Shown here: piece by piece, positions 51,775 to 59,977 of the stretch
How positions within the stretch are numbered: the first letter of the stretch is position 1
How the letters are laid out: every line of letters begins with the position of its first letter
Assembly: GCA_039931555.1 (NCBI GenBank)
Contig: JBDTRP010000041.1
Location: 1-64,000 of the forward strand
DNA length: 64,000 nucleotides
DNA from: JAENVT01 sp039931555
GTDB taxonomy: Bacteria > Actinomycetota > Acidimicrobiia > Acidimicrobiales > Ilumatobacteraceae
Direction: 5' to 3'
Translations under genes and position numbers: made by a program
The notes under the pieces: generated by a model
The model's database searches: none
What the model was told of the DNA's origin: nothing
Seen by the model: the letters and a program-made list of their open reading frames with translations, nothing else

Positions 51775-51782
51775 CGAACGCC

Positions 51783-52775
51783 ATGCAGTCATGGATCCTC
51801 GACGAATCGCCCGGCGCCTACCGATGGGGGTCGATCGAGCTTCCTGAGTTGGCCGCGGACGACGTGGCAATCCGCGTCGTTGCCAGTGCGCTCAACCACA
51901 TGGACCTGTGGGTCACCCGTGGTGCGCCCAAGCCGCCGCTGCCACACGTGCCCGGTTGCGATGTCGTAGGGATCGTCTCGGCCATCGGCCCAGCGGTCAC
52001 CACGGTGGCAGTTGGTGACGAGGTGGTCGTCAATCCCGGGGTCTCGTCGGTTGCCGACATCGAGGCTTGGGGCAACGACAGCCCGATGGGCTCCAGCCTC
52101 ATGATCTATGGCGAGCATTGTTGGGGTGGGCACGCCGAGACGGCGATCGCCCCCGAGCGCAACGTCCGCAAGCGGCCATCGACTCGTTCTTGGGAGGAAT
52201 GTGCAGCGTTCCCGCTCGCATACCTCACTGCCTACCGGATGCTGCGCCGTGCCCGCCTGCAGTCGGGCGACACCTTGTTGGTGGTCGGGATCGGCTCGGG
52301 TGTGTCGTGCGCCGCTCTGGCCATGGGAACGATGATGGGTGCACGCGTCGAGGTCACGAGCCGCAGCGAGCAGAAGCAGGCCCAGGCCCTCGAGATGGGC
52401 GCCGCAGCGGCGCACGACAGCGCCGCGGCGAAGTGGGCGGTCGAAGCCGATGTGGTGGTCGAGAGCGTCGGCCCGGCCACGTGGGACCAATCGGTGCGGG
52501 CACTCAAGCCGGGCGGGCGCATGGTGGTGTGCGGCAGCACGTCGGGCCCCAAGGTCGAGCTCACGCTGCCGAGGCTGTTCTTCAAGCAGTTCGAGATCAT
52601 CGGCTCGACGATGGGCAGCTATCAGGAGTTCGACGAGGTCCTCGCTCTGGTCGACCGCGGGCTCCCGATCACGATCGATCGGTCGTACCCGCTGGCGGAC
52701 TACCAGGAGGCGTTGGCTCGTCTCGAGCGTGGCGAGCAGCTGGGCAAGATCGTACTGACCCACGAGGGAGGCTGA
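51783..52775 (+). CDS. MDR-family (zinc-independent) alcohol dehydrogenase/quinone oxidoreductase
   Basis: 330 residues of the medium-chain dehydrogenase superfamily. The GroES-like half has PHVPGCDVVGIVSAIGPAVTTVAVGDEV, and the Rossmann half has VVGIGSGVSCAALAMGTMMGARVEVTSRSE. The residue at the catalytic-zinc Cys place is Asn (ALNHMDLW) and the four structural-zinc Cys are missing, so it should be a zinc-free reductase. It would use NAD(P)H on an unknown carbonyl or alkene. The next gene starts 1 bp after its stop. Confidence 0.83.
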   Translation: MQSWILDESPGAYRWGSIELPELAADDVAIRVVASALNHMDLWVTRGAPKPPLPHVPGCDVVGIVSAIGPAVTTVAVGDEVVVNPGVSSVADIEAWGNDSPMGSSLMIYGEHCWGGHAETAIAPERNVRKRPSTRSWEECAAFPLAYLTAYRMLRRARLQSGDTLLVVGIGSGVSCAALAMGTMMGARVEVTSRSEQKQAQALEMGAAAAHDSAAAKWAVEADVVVESVGPATWDQSVRALKPGGRMVVCGSTSGPKVELTLPRLFFKQFEIIGSTMGSYQEFDEVLALVDRGLPITIDRSYPLADYQEALARLERGEQLGKIVLTHEGG

Positions 52776-52776
52776 C

Positions 52777-53973
52777 ATGGATGTCGAAGCACTGAAGGTC
52801 GCCGTGTGCGCAGAGGTCGATCGGCATGCCGACCAGCTCCTACACGCCAGCCACGAGATCCACGCGCATCCCGAATTGAACTTCGAGGAGCACTTCGCTC
52901 ACGACTTGCTCGTCGACCAGCTCCGCTCCGCCGGCCTCGATACCACGGCCCACGCCTATGGCGTCGACACGGCGTTCGAGGCATCGGCGGGCCGGCAGGG
53001 CTTCAACGTGGCCGTGCTGTGCGAGTACGACGCGTTGCCCGGTATCGGACACGCATGCGGTCACAACGTGATTGCCACCGCAGGCCTCGGCGCAGGGCTG
53101 GCAGCGGCAGCGGTCGCCGAGCAGGCCGGCGGCAGGTTGCGGATCATGGGGACACCCGCTGAGGAAGGCGGCGGTGGCAAGATCGCGTTGGCCCGGCGTG
53201 GAGCGTTCGAGCAGGTCGGTGCAGCGATGATGGTGCACCCTGCAGACGCTGACCTGATCTCGATGGACACGATTGCGTTGCAGGAGCTGCAGGTGCAGAT
53301 CCACGGAAAGGCGGCACACGCCGCTGCGGCGCCGTGGGAGGGTCGCAACGCCCTCGACGCTGCGGTGCTCGGCTACATGAACGTCGCGGCCATGCGCCAG
53401 CACATCCGGCCAACCGAACGCATCCACGGGATCATCACCAAAGGCGGCGACAAGGCCAACATCGTTCCGGCCGAGACGGCGATGGAATGGATCGTGCGGT
53501 CGGCCACCATCGAGTCGCTGCAACCATTGAAGCAACGGGTGCTGACCTCGCTGGAGGCCGCGGCGAGCGCGTGCGCGTGCTCGATCGATCATGAATGGCA
53601 CGACCACACCTACGCCGACATGATCGACAACGGGCCGATGGTCGCCGCCTACGTCACCAACGCAGCTCGCCTCGGGCGCACCGTGGTCGATCCGGCGTCC
53701 GTCGGGCGACGGGTCGTCGGCAGCACCGACATGGGCAACATCAGCTACCTGGTGCCCTCGATCCACCCGATGATCAAGGTCGCCGGCGACGGCGTGGCAA
53801 TCCACACGCTGGAGTTCGCCGAGTGGGCCCGCTCGCCCGATGGCGACAAGGCGGTGCTCGACGGCGCCAAGGCGATGGCGATGACAATCGTCGACCTGTG
53901 GACATCCGCCGATCTCCGCGAAGCGACAACTGTGGCGTTCGCCGAACGGCCGTTGTCGGTCGAGGTCCTCTAA
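52777..53973 (+). CDS. M20-family amidohydrolase
   Basis: 398 residues. Metal ligands are visible in CEYDALPGIGHACGHNV and in the E-E-G-G-G-G-K segment. The dimerisation domain follows (LQVQIHGKAAHAAAAPWEGRNALDAA), and the late GSTDMGN is typical of the M20D/ACY1L2 group. These enzymes cleave N-acyl or p-aminobenzoyl amino acids or dipeptides. The substrate is unknown. It forms a two-gene unit with the MDR oxidoreductase. Confidence 0.85.
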   Translation: MDVEALKVAVCAEVDRHADQLLHASHEIHAHPELNFEEHFAHDLLVDQLRSAGLDTTAHAYGVDTAFEASAGRQGFNVAVLCEYDALPGIGHACGHNVIATAGLGAGLAAAAVAEQAGGRLRIMGTPAEEGGGGKIALARRGAFEQVGAAMMVHPADADLISMDTIALQELQVQIHGKAAHAAAAPWEGRNALDAAVLGYMNVAAMRQHIRPTERIHGIITKGGDKANIVPAETAMEWIVRSATIESLQPLKQRVLTSLEAAASACACSIDHEWHDHTYADMIDNGPMVAAYVTNAARLGRTVVDPASVGRRVVGSTDMGNISYLVPSIHPMIKVAGDGVAIHTLEFAEWARSPDGDKAVLDGAKAMAMTIVDLWTSADLREATTVAFAERPLSVEVL

Positions 53974-54022
53974 CCGCTGGTCAGGCCGTCGCGGAATGCC
54001 CCGACCGGCGAGTGCCAACCCG

Positions 54023-54028
54023 TAGGAT
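54023..54028 (+). promoter_or_regulatory. -10 hexamer TAGGAT for the ThyX-like gene (leaderless)
   Basis: TAGGAT ends 8 nt before GTG 54037, which supports that GTG as the start. Confidence 0.45.
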
Positions 54029-54036
54029 TTGCAGCT

Positions 54037-55638
54037 GTGACGGTCTACGTCCCCGAGGAGTACACGCCTGCTGAGGCCGACACGTTGCGTCGGTACTTCA
54101 CCAATCTCGATGGGCCGGTCTTTGCCCTGGTCAACCTGCCCGAAGTGGTCAAGGGCGCACTGTTCGCACGCTACAGCCGCAGCTCCAAGAGCCTGCGGCG
54201 CCTGTTCCTCGACGAGTTCGTGGGCGACCTCGACATCAGCGGCGATCATTCGGTCGACGCAACGATCGGCCTGGAACGCGCCGAAGAACTGTACGAGAAG
54301 GTGTTCTTCGAGTACGGCGACGACTCCGTCGCCCAGCTCGGTGGCGTGCATCTGGCCTGCGAGCAAGCTTCCAACGTGCTCACCAAGGTGCTCGAATGGG
54401 GTCGCTTGATGAGCTATCTCGAGCAGAGCACGCGCTACATCGCCTATGACTCACGCATCGGTGGCAGATACCGGTTCTACCGAGACCCGGCGGTGCTGTC
54501 GAGTCGCTTTGGGACCCGGTATGTCGGCGACATGGATCGGCTGTTCGACACCTATTCGCTGCTGCTCAGCAAGGTCACCGACCACGTGCGCCTCACCGTC
54601 GATCGCGATCCCGCCGACAGCGACTTCGTGTTTCGCCAGGCCACTCGGGCCAAGGCACTCGACGCGGTGCGCGGTGTGCTGCCCGCCGCGTCGTTGTCGA
54701 ACGTCGGCATCTACGGCAGCGGCCAGGGCTTCGAGAACCTGCTGTTGCGCATGCGCGCCCACCCGTTGCCCGAGGCCCGGCAATACGCCGAACTGATGCT
54801 GCACGAGCTGCGCAAGGTCATCCCCAGCTTTCTTCGCCGTGTCGATCTCGCCGATCGCGGCGGTCGCTGGACCAATTACATGTCGACCACCCGCGACCGC
54901 ACTGCCGAACTGGTCGACACCTTGTTCGGTGGCACCCCGGTCGAGCCCGCTCCGTCGGTGCAACTCGTCGATTGGGACCGCGATGCCGAAGACAAGCTGC
55001 TGGCGGCGATCTGCTACACGCACACCAACCTGCCCGAAGCCCAGCTGCTCCAACGTGTTCGCATCCTCGGGCCGACGGAGCGGCTTGCCTTGATCCGGGC
55101 GTACGTCGGCGAACGCGAGAATCGCCGCCACAAGCCCGGTCGCGCCTTCGAACGCATTGACTATCGATTCGACGTGCTCAGCGACTACGGCGCCTTCCGC
55201 GACCTGCAGCGGCATCGCCTGCTGACCATCGAGTGGCAGTCGCTGACGCCCAATCACGGCTACGTGCGCCCGAGCCTGATCGACGAAGCCGGTCTGACCG
55301 AGATCTTCGACGATGCGATGGCCCGGTCCGCTGCGCTGTTCGATCTGCTGAAGGACGACTTCCCGCACCAGGCCACCTATGCCGTCTCGATGGCCTATCG
55401 GTTGCGATACTCGATGCAGTTCAACGCCCGCGAAGCCATCCACATGCTCGAACTGCGGTCGTCGTCGCAGGGTCATCCGGCCTATCGCCAGGTCGCCTTG
55501 GAGATGCACCGATTGATCGGTGAGCAAGCCGGGCACAAAGCGATCGCCGAAGCGATGACTCACATGACGATGGAGGCGCCCGAGCTCGAACGGCTCGACG
55601 CGGAGCGCCGCGCCGAGGCACGCCGGGGTCACTCCTGA
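54037..55638 (+). CDS. tandem two-domain ThyX-like protein (FAD-dependent thymidylate synthase superfamily)
   Basis: 533 residues, about twice a normal ThyX (about 220-250). The N-half reads Trp121-Gly-Arg123-x7-Ser131 followed by T-R-Y, where ThyX has Arg-His-Arg-x7-Ser followed by x-R-Y. The C-half has Arg392-His-Arg394-x7-Ser402, the exact signature, but then L-T-P-N-H-G-Y without the Arg. Each half therefore keeps a different part of the FAD/dUMP site. It may be a divergent thymidylate synthase or a protein with a new role. It is monocistronic. The start is GTG 54037. Confidence 0.75.
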   Translation: MTVYVPEEYTPAEADTLRRYFTNLDGPVFALVNLPEVVKGALFARYSRSSKSLRRLFLDEFVGDLDISGDHSVDATIGLERAEELYEKVFFEYGDDSVAQLGGVHLACEQASNVLTKVLEWGRLMSYLEQSTRYIAYDSRIGGRYRFYRDPAVLSSRFGTRYVGDMDRLFDTYSLLLSKVTDHVRLTVDRDPADSDFVFRQATRAKALDAVRGVLPAASLSNVGIYGSGQGFENLLLRMRAHPLPEARQYAELMLHELRKVIPSFLRRVDLADRGGRWTNYMSTTRDRTAELVDTLFGGTPVEPAPSVQLVDWDRDAEDKLLAAICYTHTNLPEAQLLQRVRILGPTERLALIRAYVGERENRRHKPGRAFERIDYRFDVLSDYGAFRDLQRHRLLTIEWQSLTPNHGYVRPSLIDEAGLTEIFDDAMARSAALFDLLKDDFPHQATYAVSMAYRLRYSMQFNAREAIHMLELRSSSQGHPAYRQVALEMHRLIGEQAGHKAIAEAMTHMTMEAPELERLDAERRAEARRGHS

Positions 55639-55655
55639 GGTGACACCTGCCGCTT

Positions 55656-55671
55656 TGTGACCGTTGTCACA
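55656..55671. promoter_or_regulatory. CRP-family operator TGTGA-N6-TCACA
   Basis: TGTGACCGTTGTCACA is a perfect 16-bp dyad and an exact match to the TGTGA-N6-TCACA site of CRP/GlxR-type cAMP receptors. It lies 100 bp before the acidic zinc protein. A TAGTAT (55705-55710) downstream is a possible -10, which would put the site centre near -53. Confidence 0.7.
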
Positions 55672-55755
55672 GGGACGAGAAGCAGGGTCAGTCGCTGGCC
55701 GCCGTAGTATCCCCGCCCGCGCCCAGGGTTACCGCACGACGATGAAGGACCGAAG

Positions 55756-56253
55756 ATGGCTGATGATGATGAGGTGGTTGGGCCCGATGACGAGTTCGAG
55801 GAAGAGACCGAAGAAGAGGAAGAGCCTGCCGAGCTGACCGATGAGGACCTCGATGAAGAGGCGCTCGTCGAAGACGACGAATTCGGTGAGATCGAGGATC
55901 CCTTCGATGCCGACACCGACACCGACACCGACGAGGAAGAGGACACCGAGAAAGAAGGCCCGGTCCGTAAATCGGTTCCGACCGAGGAGGAGGACGACGA
56001 CGACGACATCATCGCCCCCGACGATGTCGAAGCTGATCTCGACACGATCCTGAAGGACCGCCTGGTTGCTGCAGACGACGATGGTGGCGACGACGAGGAC
56101 GACGAACCCGAGGATCGCAGCGAGTCGAGCGATCGTCTCCAACCCAAGCGAGCCGACGAACAGCTGTGCCCGAGCTGCTTCCTGCTCGTGCGCAACAGCG
56201 CGCCGATCTGCCCGGTCGGCGACGACGAGTGCCCGCTGTTCCCTCGAACCTGA
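55756..56253 (+). CDS. hyperacidic protein with C-terminal zinc-ribbon motif (DUF4193-like)
   Basis: 165 residues. Residues 1-130 are almost entirely Asp and Glu, with short runs such as EEETEEEEE and DDDDD. The C-terminus RADEQLCPSCFLLVRNSAP and a later CPVGDDECP give a four-Cys zinc site. The ADE-x2-C-x2-CFL pattern matches the end of actinobacterial DUF4193 proteins, though the acidic part is longer here. The function is unknown. ATG 55756 has an AAGGA Shine-Dalgarno, and a CRP-type site lies upstream. Confidence 0.75.
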   Translation: MADDDEVVGPDDEFEEETEEEEEPAELTDEDLDEEALVEDDEFGEIEDPFDADTDTDTDEEEDTEKEGPVRKSVPTEEEDDDDDIIAPDDVEADLDTILKDRLVAADDDGGDDEDDEPEDRSESSDRLQPKRADEQLCPSCFLLVRNSAPICPVGDDECPLFPRT

Positions 56254-56280
56254 TGCACGGTCTGCGATGAACGGTCAGGG

Positions 56281-56721
56281 ATGAACGAGGTCGTGCGTCC
56301 CGCCGAGTTCAACGACGCTGCCCAACTCGCCGAGCTGGAAGCCGCGGCACGGCACCATCTGATCGACCAACGTGGCGGCGCTGCGCTGCTTGCCGAACAA
56401 CCGGCGATCGGTGACTGGGCGTCGGCCATCGAAGACCATGCACGTTGGATCGGCGTCGCCGACCTCGATGGGTTCGTCGTCGGGTATCTCGAGTTGGCCG
56501 TCAGCGGCGACATCGCCGTGGTTCGCCAGGTCTACGTACAGCCCGAGGCCCGCGAGCTCGGCTTCGGAGACGGATTGCTCGATGCCGCTCGGCAAGAGGC
56601 ACAACGACACGGCTGCAGCGCCCTGGAGGGCTTTGCACTGCCCGGCGATCGCGATACGAAGAACCTGTACGAACGAGCCGGTATCACCGCGCGCAAGATC
56701 ATCGTGTCGACCCGTCTCTGA
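56281..56721 (+). CDS. GNAT-family N-acetyltransferase
   Basis: 146 residues with the GNAT fold: beta4 IAVVRQVYVQPEAR leads to the acetyl-CoA loop ELGFGDGLLDAA, a variant of the R/Q-x2-G-x-G/A signature, and a late NLYERAGI. It begins VRPAEFNDAAQLAELE as many GNATs do. The acceptor substrate is unknown. It starts 27 bp after the acidic protein and may share its transcript. Confidence 0.85.
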   Translation: MNEVVRPAEFNDAAQLAELEAAARHHLIDQRGGAALLAEQPAIGDWASAIEDHARWIGVADLDGFVVGYLELAVSGDIAVVRQVYVQPEARELGFGDGLLDAARQEAQRHGCSALEGFALPGDRDTKNLYERAGITARKIIVSTRL

Positions 56722-56729
56722 CGGGGCCG

Positions 56730-57515
56730 CTACCTGGCCTGCCAGTTCGCCGGCCGCTTCTCGATGAACGCAGTCAAGCCTTCCTTGGTGTCTTCCGATG
56801 CGAGGATTGCGGCGAACTGGTCATTCGTCATCTTCTTCAGCGTCTCGTCATCCTCGTACGCACTGGCCAGCACGACCTTGCGGCTGGCTCGAACTGCCAA
56901 GGGAGCCGCGGCGCAGATCTGCTCGGCGAGCGCCATGGCGGCCTCGACGGCCTGACCTGGTTCGACGACTCGATTGACGAGGCCGAGCTCGTAGGCGCGT
57001 TGGGCGGGAAGCGGCTCGCCGGTGAGGATGGCCTCCATCGCCGCCGATCGCCCGATGGCTCGGGGCAGCCGGAACAAACCGCCCGCACCGGCGATGAGGT
57101 TGCGCTTCACCTCGGCGAGCCCGAAGGCCGAGCGGGTCGTGGCGACGACCAGATCGGCGGCGAGCACGATTTCGCAACCGCCGGCGGTGGCGAGGCCGTC
57201 AACCGCCACGATCACCGGCTTGTCGCGGTCTCGGTACACAAACCCGGCGAATCCGCCGCGTTGGGTGTTGAGCGATCCGGCTTGACCTGAATTGATCGCC
57301 TTGAGGTCAGCGCCGGCGCTGAAGACCGGCCGTTCCTGGCCTTCGGTGTTGGCTGCCAGGATGCCCACCCACACCTCGGGATCGCTCTCGAGTCGGTCGA
57401 TCGCCGCCTCCAAACCTGCGGCGACATCACCGTTGACGGCGTTGCGCGCCTCCGGGCGATTCAGCGTGATCAGGCCGATGCGGCCGCGGGCTTCGTACAG
57501 AACGATGTCGGACAT
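56730..57515 (-). CDS. enoyl-CoA hydratase/isomerase (crotonase) family protein
   Basis: 261 residues from ATG 57515. The crotonase fold has ITLNRPEARNAV, the oxyanion-hole segments FSAGADLKA and ATAGGCEIVLAADLVVA, and EVKRNLIAGAGGLFRLPR. The Glu at the usual first catalytic place is replaced within the AGGCEI region, and the second falls in AEVKRN, so both catalytic acids look possible. It acts on CoA esters in fatty-acid or amino-acid degradation. TACAGT lies 7 nt before the ATG. Confidence 0.88.
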   Translation of the reverse strand: MSDIVLYEARGRIGLITLNRPEARNAVNGDVAAGLEAAIDRLESDPEVWVGILAANTEGQERPVFSAGADLKAINSGQAGSLNTQRGGFAGFVYRDRDKPVIVAVDGLATAGGCEIVLAADLVVATTRSAFGLAEVKRNLIAGAGGLFRLPRAIGRSAAMEAILTGEPLPAQRAYELGLVNRVVEPGQAVEAAMALAEQICAAAPLAVRASRKVVLASAYEDDETLKKMTNDQFAAILASEDTKEGLTAFIEKRPANWQAR

Positions 57516-57522
57516 GTCGGCG

Positions 57523-57528
57523 ACTGTA
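57523..57528 (-). promoter_or_regulatory. -10 hexamer TACAGT for the enoyl-CoA hydratase (leaderless)
   Basis: Minus-strand TACAGT, 7 nt before ATG 57515. It is the same hexamer and distance as before tkt. Confidence 0.45.
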
Positions 57529-57576
57529 CGGGCGCGCACCCCGGCCATGCGAACCCGTCACACTTCGCGGGATCGG

Positions 57577-59367
57577 TCAGCCCTCTACGGGTTGGTCGCC
57601 AACTTCGGTGGCCTCGGCCGCGTCCGGCGCCTCAGCGCTCGGCGGGTCCTCGGCGGCACGAGCATCGTCGGCGGCGGCGGCTGGCTCGGCGGCGGCGGCT
57701 GGCTCGTCTGCCGCGGCTGGCTCATCTGCGACTGGCTCGTCTGCGGCGGCGGGAACTTCCCCGACAGCCACGGGTGCGTCGGCGACAGGTGGCTCGCCGG
57801 CCTGGCGCTCATCTGCGACGACCGATTCCTCGACAGCGATCGGCTCTTCTGGGGCGACTTCGGCAGCGATTTCGGCGACAGGGGCTTCCTCGGTGACGGG
57901 TGTTTCGTCGACGCCGACGGACTCGTTCTGTTCGACGACCAACATCTCCTCGGGCGCGGGCAGTGGCGCCGGCTCCGGTGCGGGTGTTGCCGGCTTGGCG
58001 GCCTTCGGGGGCGCTGGCGCCTTGGGCGCGGCCTTCTTCGGGGCACCGGGTCGGGTCGGCCGCAGGGGCTTGGGAGCCGCGGCGCCCTGGGTGACCTCGA
58101 TCTCGAACAACGCGGCAACCTGCGGCAGCAGGGGACCGACGCGCTTGACCGTTGCCAGCAGTTCGTCGGACGTCTGTGTCGGCTTGGCCGTCGGCTGGAT
58201 GTGGCTGCGTACCGGAGAGAACGCTGCGGCTTCGAGCACGGCGACCCACCGATCAGCGAGGGCCTCGACGGTGAGGTTGGCCGTGGTGGCAGTGGCCAGC
58301 TTCATGGCGAGTTCGGTCGGGAAGCGAACACCGGCCTTCGGCGGTTGCGACGACAGCTTGAGGGCTCGGATGACACGACCGACGCCAATGGCGGCGTCGA
58401 TGTCTTCGAACCACAATGCCAACTCGCTCTCCTGCTTGGTGACCAGCGCAGCTTTGAGGTCGGCGGAAACCGCACGCGTCGTCTCGTCGCGAGCGACCAT
58501 CGGGTCCTCGCCCGCCGCCACGACGCTGCGCAGGTCGCGCAGGTCGAGCTCCTCGATATCGGCTATCGCCGCATCGGCGCGGTCCAGCCATTCGGCAACG
58601 CGCAACCGCGGCAGCAGCCCTTCCGCCATCGACAGCAACCCGCCGGCCGGCACTTCTGGTTTGCCCTCAGCCTTCAGTCGCTGGTTCTGTTCGTTGACCG
58701 CCTGACGCACTGCCGGCAACCCACCTTGCAGAGCGCGCTCTGCGACGGGTCGCTGCTCTTCGGGAAGGTCGGCCAGCACTGCGTTGCGATGAGCCCGACC
58801 GGGCTTGAGCCGCTTGGGCTTCGGACGCTGGGGAAGCTCGGGCGGCGCAGTGAAGTTGGGACGTGTACGGCGCTCGGGCCGTGGGCCGCGGTCGTGCCGT
58901 GTGCTGCCACCGGGACGGTCGCCGCCGGGGCGATCGCCCGACGGGCGGTCGGTGCGGGTCGTTGGGCCATCGCCACGCGGTGGGCGGTCGCCGTCGCGGC
59001 GAGGGCGCCGATCGCCGCCGGGTCCGTCTCGGCGCGGCGGACGGTCGCCGCGATCACCGCGGTCTCCCCGGTCGCTGCGCTCGCGTCGCGCCAGTTGCTG
59101 CGTGACGGCCTCGAATGGCTTGTCGCTGGGGATGTGATCGAGCAGACCGGACTTCTCGGCCTTGTCCTTGCCGGTCGCGACCGACAGGATGGTCATGCCA
59201 TCCAGCTCGACCTCGGCGTCGGCTTTGAGCACGGACCCGATCTTGGCGCCATCGGGCAGCAACGAGCCATCGAGCACCCCTTTGGGTGCTCTGGCTCCGG
59301 CAGCGCGCCACGTCCAAGTACCATCTGGGCGCGCGCTGGTGAGCTCGATTTCGATCCTTCGGGACAT
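57577..59367 (-). CDS. large low-complexity protein with Arg/Gly/Asp-rich and Ala/Glu/Pro-rich regions
   Basis: 596 residues from ATG 59367. Part 1 (1-90) is a folded beta-rich domain with VLDGSLLPDGAKIGSVLKADAEVELDGM in two halves. Part 2 (90-180) is an R-G-D/D-R-P repeat. Part 3 (180-400) is helical with few repeats and may be a DUF349-like or helical-bundle region. Part 4 (400-596) is an Ala/Pro/Glu-rich acidic tail with repeated DEPAA units. RG-rich segments often bind RNA, so an RNA-associated role is a guess. No named family is recognised. TACGGT is 9 nt before the ATG. Confidence 0.7.
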   Translation of the reverse strand: MSRRIEIELTSARPDGTWTWRAAGARAPKGVLDGSLLPDGAKIGSVLKADAEVELDGMTILSVATGKDKAEKSGLLDHIPSDKPFEAVTQQLARRERSDRGDRGDRGDRPPRRDGPGGDRRPRRDGDRPPRGDGPTTRTDRPSGDRPGGDRPGGSTRHDRGPRPERRTRPNFTAPPELPQRPKPKRLKPGRAHRNAVLADLPEEQRPVAERALQGGLPAVRQAVNEQNQRLKAEGKPEVPAGGLLSMAEGLLPRLRVAEWLDRADAAIADIEELDLRDLRSVVAAGEDPMVARDETTRAVSADLKAALVTKQESELALWFEDIDAAIGVGRVIRALKLSSQPPKAGVRFPTELAMKLATATTANLTVEALADRWVAVLEAAAFSPVRSHIQPTAKPTQTSDELLATVKRVGPLLPQVAALFEIEVTQGAAAPKPLRPTRPGAPKKAAPKAPAPPKAAKPATPAPEPAPLPAPEEMLVVEQNESVGVDETPVTEEAPVAEIAAEVAPEEPIAVEESVVADERQAGEPPVADAPVAVGEVPAAADEPVADEPAAADEPAAAAEPAAAADDARAAEDPPSAEAPDAAEATEVGDQPVEG

Positions 59368-59376
59368 AGGTCCGCA

Positions 59377-59382
59377 ACCGTA
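59377..59382 (-). promoter_or_regulatory. -10 hexamer TACGGT for the low-complexity protein (leaderless)
   Basis: Minus-strand TACGGT, 9 nt before ATG 59367. Confidence 0.4.
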
Positions 59383-59444
59383 TCTGGCGCGAGCCGCTTC
59401 GCTCCACCGTGAAGCGCAGTTGTCGGCGCGAGTCGAATGCTCAC

Positions 59445-59450
59445 TACGGT
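59445..59450 (+). promoter_or_regulatory. -10 hexamer TACGGT for the carbonic anhydrase gene (leaderless)
   Basis: TACGGT ends 8 nt before GTG 59459 and supports that start. It forms a divergent pair with the identical hexamer on the other strand. Confidence 0.45.
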
Positions 59451-59458
59451 GGGAAGCC

Positions 59459-59977
59459 GTGCCCATCTATGCCCTTGGTGACCAGGTACCGTCGATCCAT
59501 CCCGATGCCTACGTTCACCCCGACGCGGTCGTGATCGGGAACGTCACGATCGGTGCGCACAGCTCGGTGTGGCCATGTGCAGTGTTGCGTGGTGACGATG
59601 GAGCGATCACCATCGGCCGGCGCACGAGCGTGCAGGACGGCTGCGTGGTGCATACGACAAGCGAACACCCCACGACCATCGGCGACGATTGCGTGATCGG
59701 CCACATGGTGCACCTCGAGGCGTGCACGATCGAGCCGTGGTGCCTGATCGGGGTTGGGTCCGTGGTGCTCCATCGCGTGGTCGTCAGCAGTTGGGCGATC
59801 GTTGCTGCAAATGCGGTGGTGCTGAACGACATGGTGGTGCCGTCGGGTGCGTTGGCGGTCGGCACACCGGCTGTCATCAAGGAGGGCCGGGCTCGCCGCG
59901 AAGACATCGAACGCGGTGTGGTCACCTACGTCGAACGGGCAGCACAGTTCCGCGCCGAACTGCGGCGCATCGACTAG
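59459..59977 (+). CDS. gamma-class carbonic anhydrase family protein
   Basis: 172-residue left-handed beta-helix protein with hexapeptide repeats (IGNVTIGAHSSVWPCAVLRGDDG). The likely zinc ligands are His65 in CVVHT, His82 in IGHM and His85 in VHLEAC. In the Cam/YrdA type the third His comes five residues after the second; here that place is Glu87, a form I believe is common in actinobacteria. Whether it hydrates CO2 is therefore uncertain. The start is GTG 59459. The stop overlaps the prmA GTG by one base. Confidence 0.82.
   Translation: MPIYALGDQVPSIHPDAYVHPDAVVIGNVTIGAHSSVWPCAVLRGDDGAITIGRRTSVQDGCVVHTTSEHPTTIGDDCVIGHMVHLEACTIEPWCLIGVGSVVLHRVVVSSWAIVAANAVVLNDMVVPSGALAVGTPAVIKEGRARREDIERGVVTYVERAAQFRAELRRID

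Noticed and set aside
57292..59412. A 706-codon open frame on the + strand opposite the low-complexity protein
   Set aside because: It is antisense to a gene with a family-like start, promoter hexamer and consistent neighbours. Its translation is Gly/Arg-rich and repetitive only as a mirror of the GC-rich repeats.
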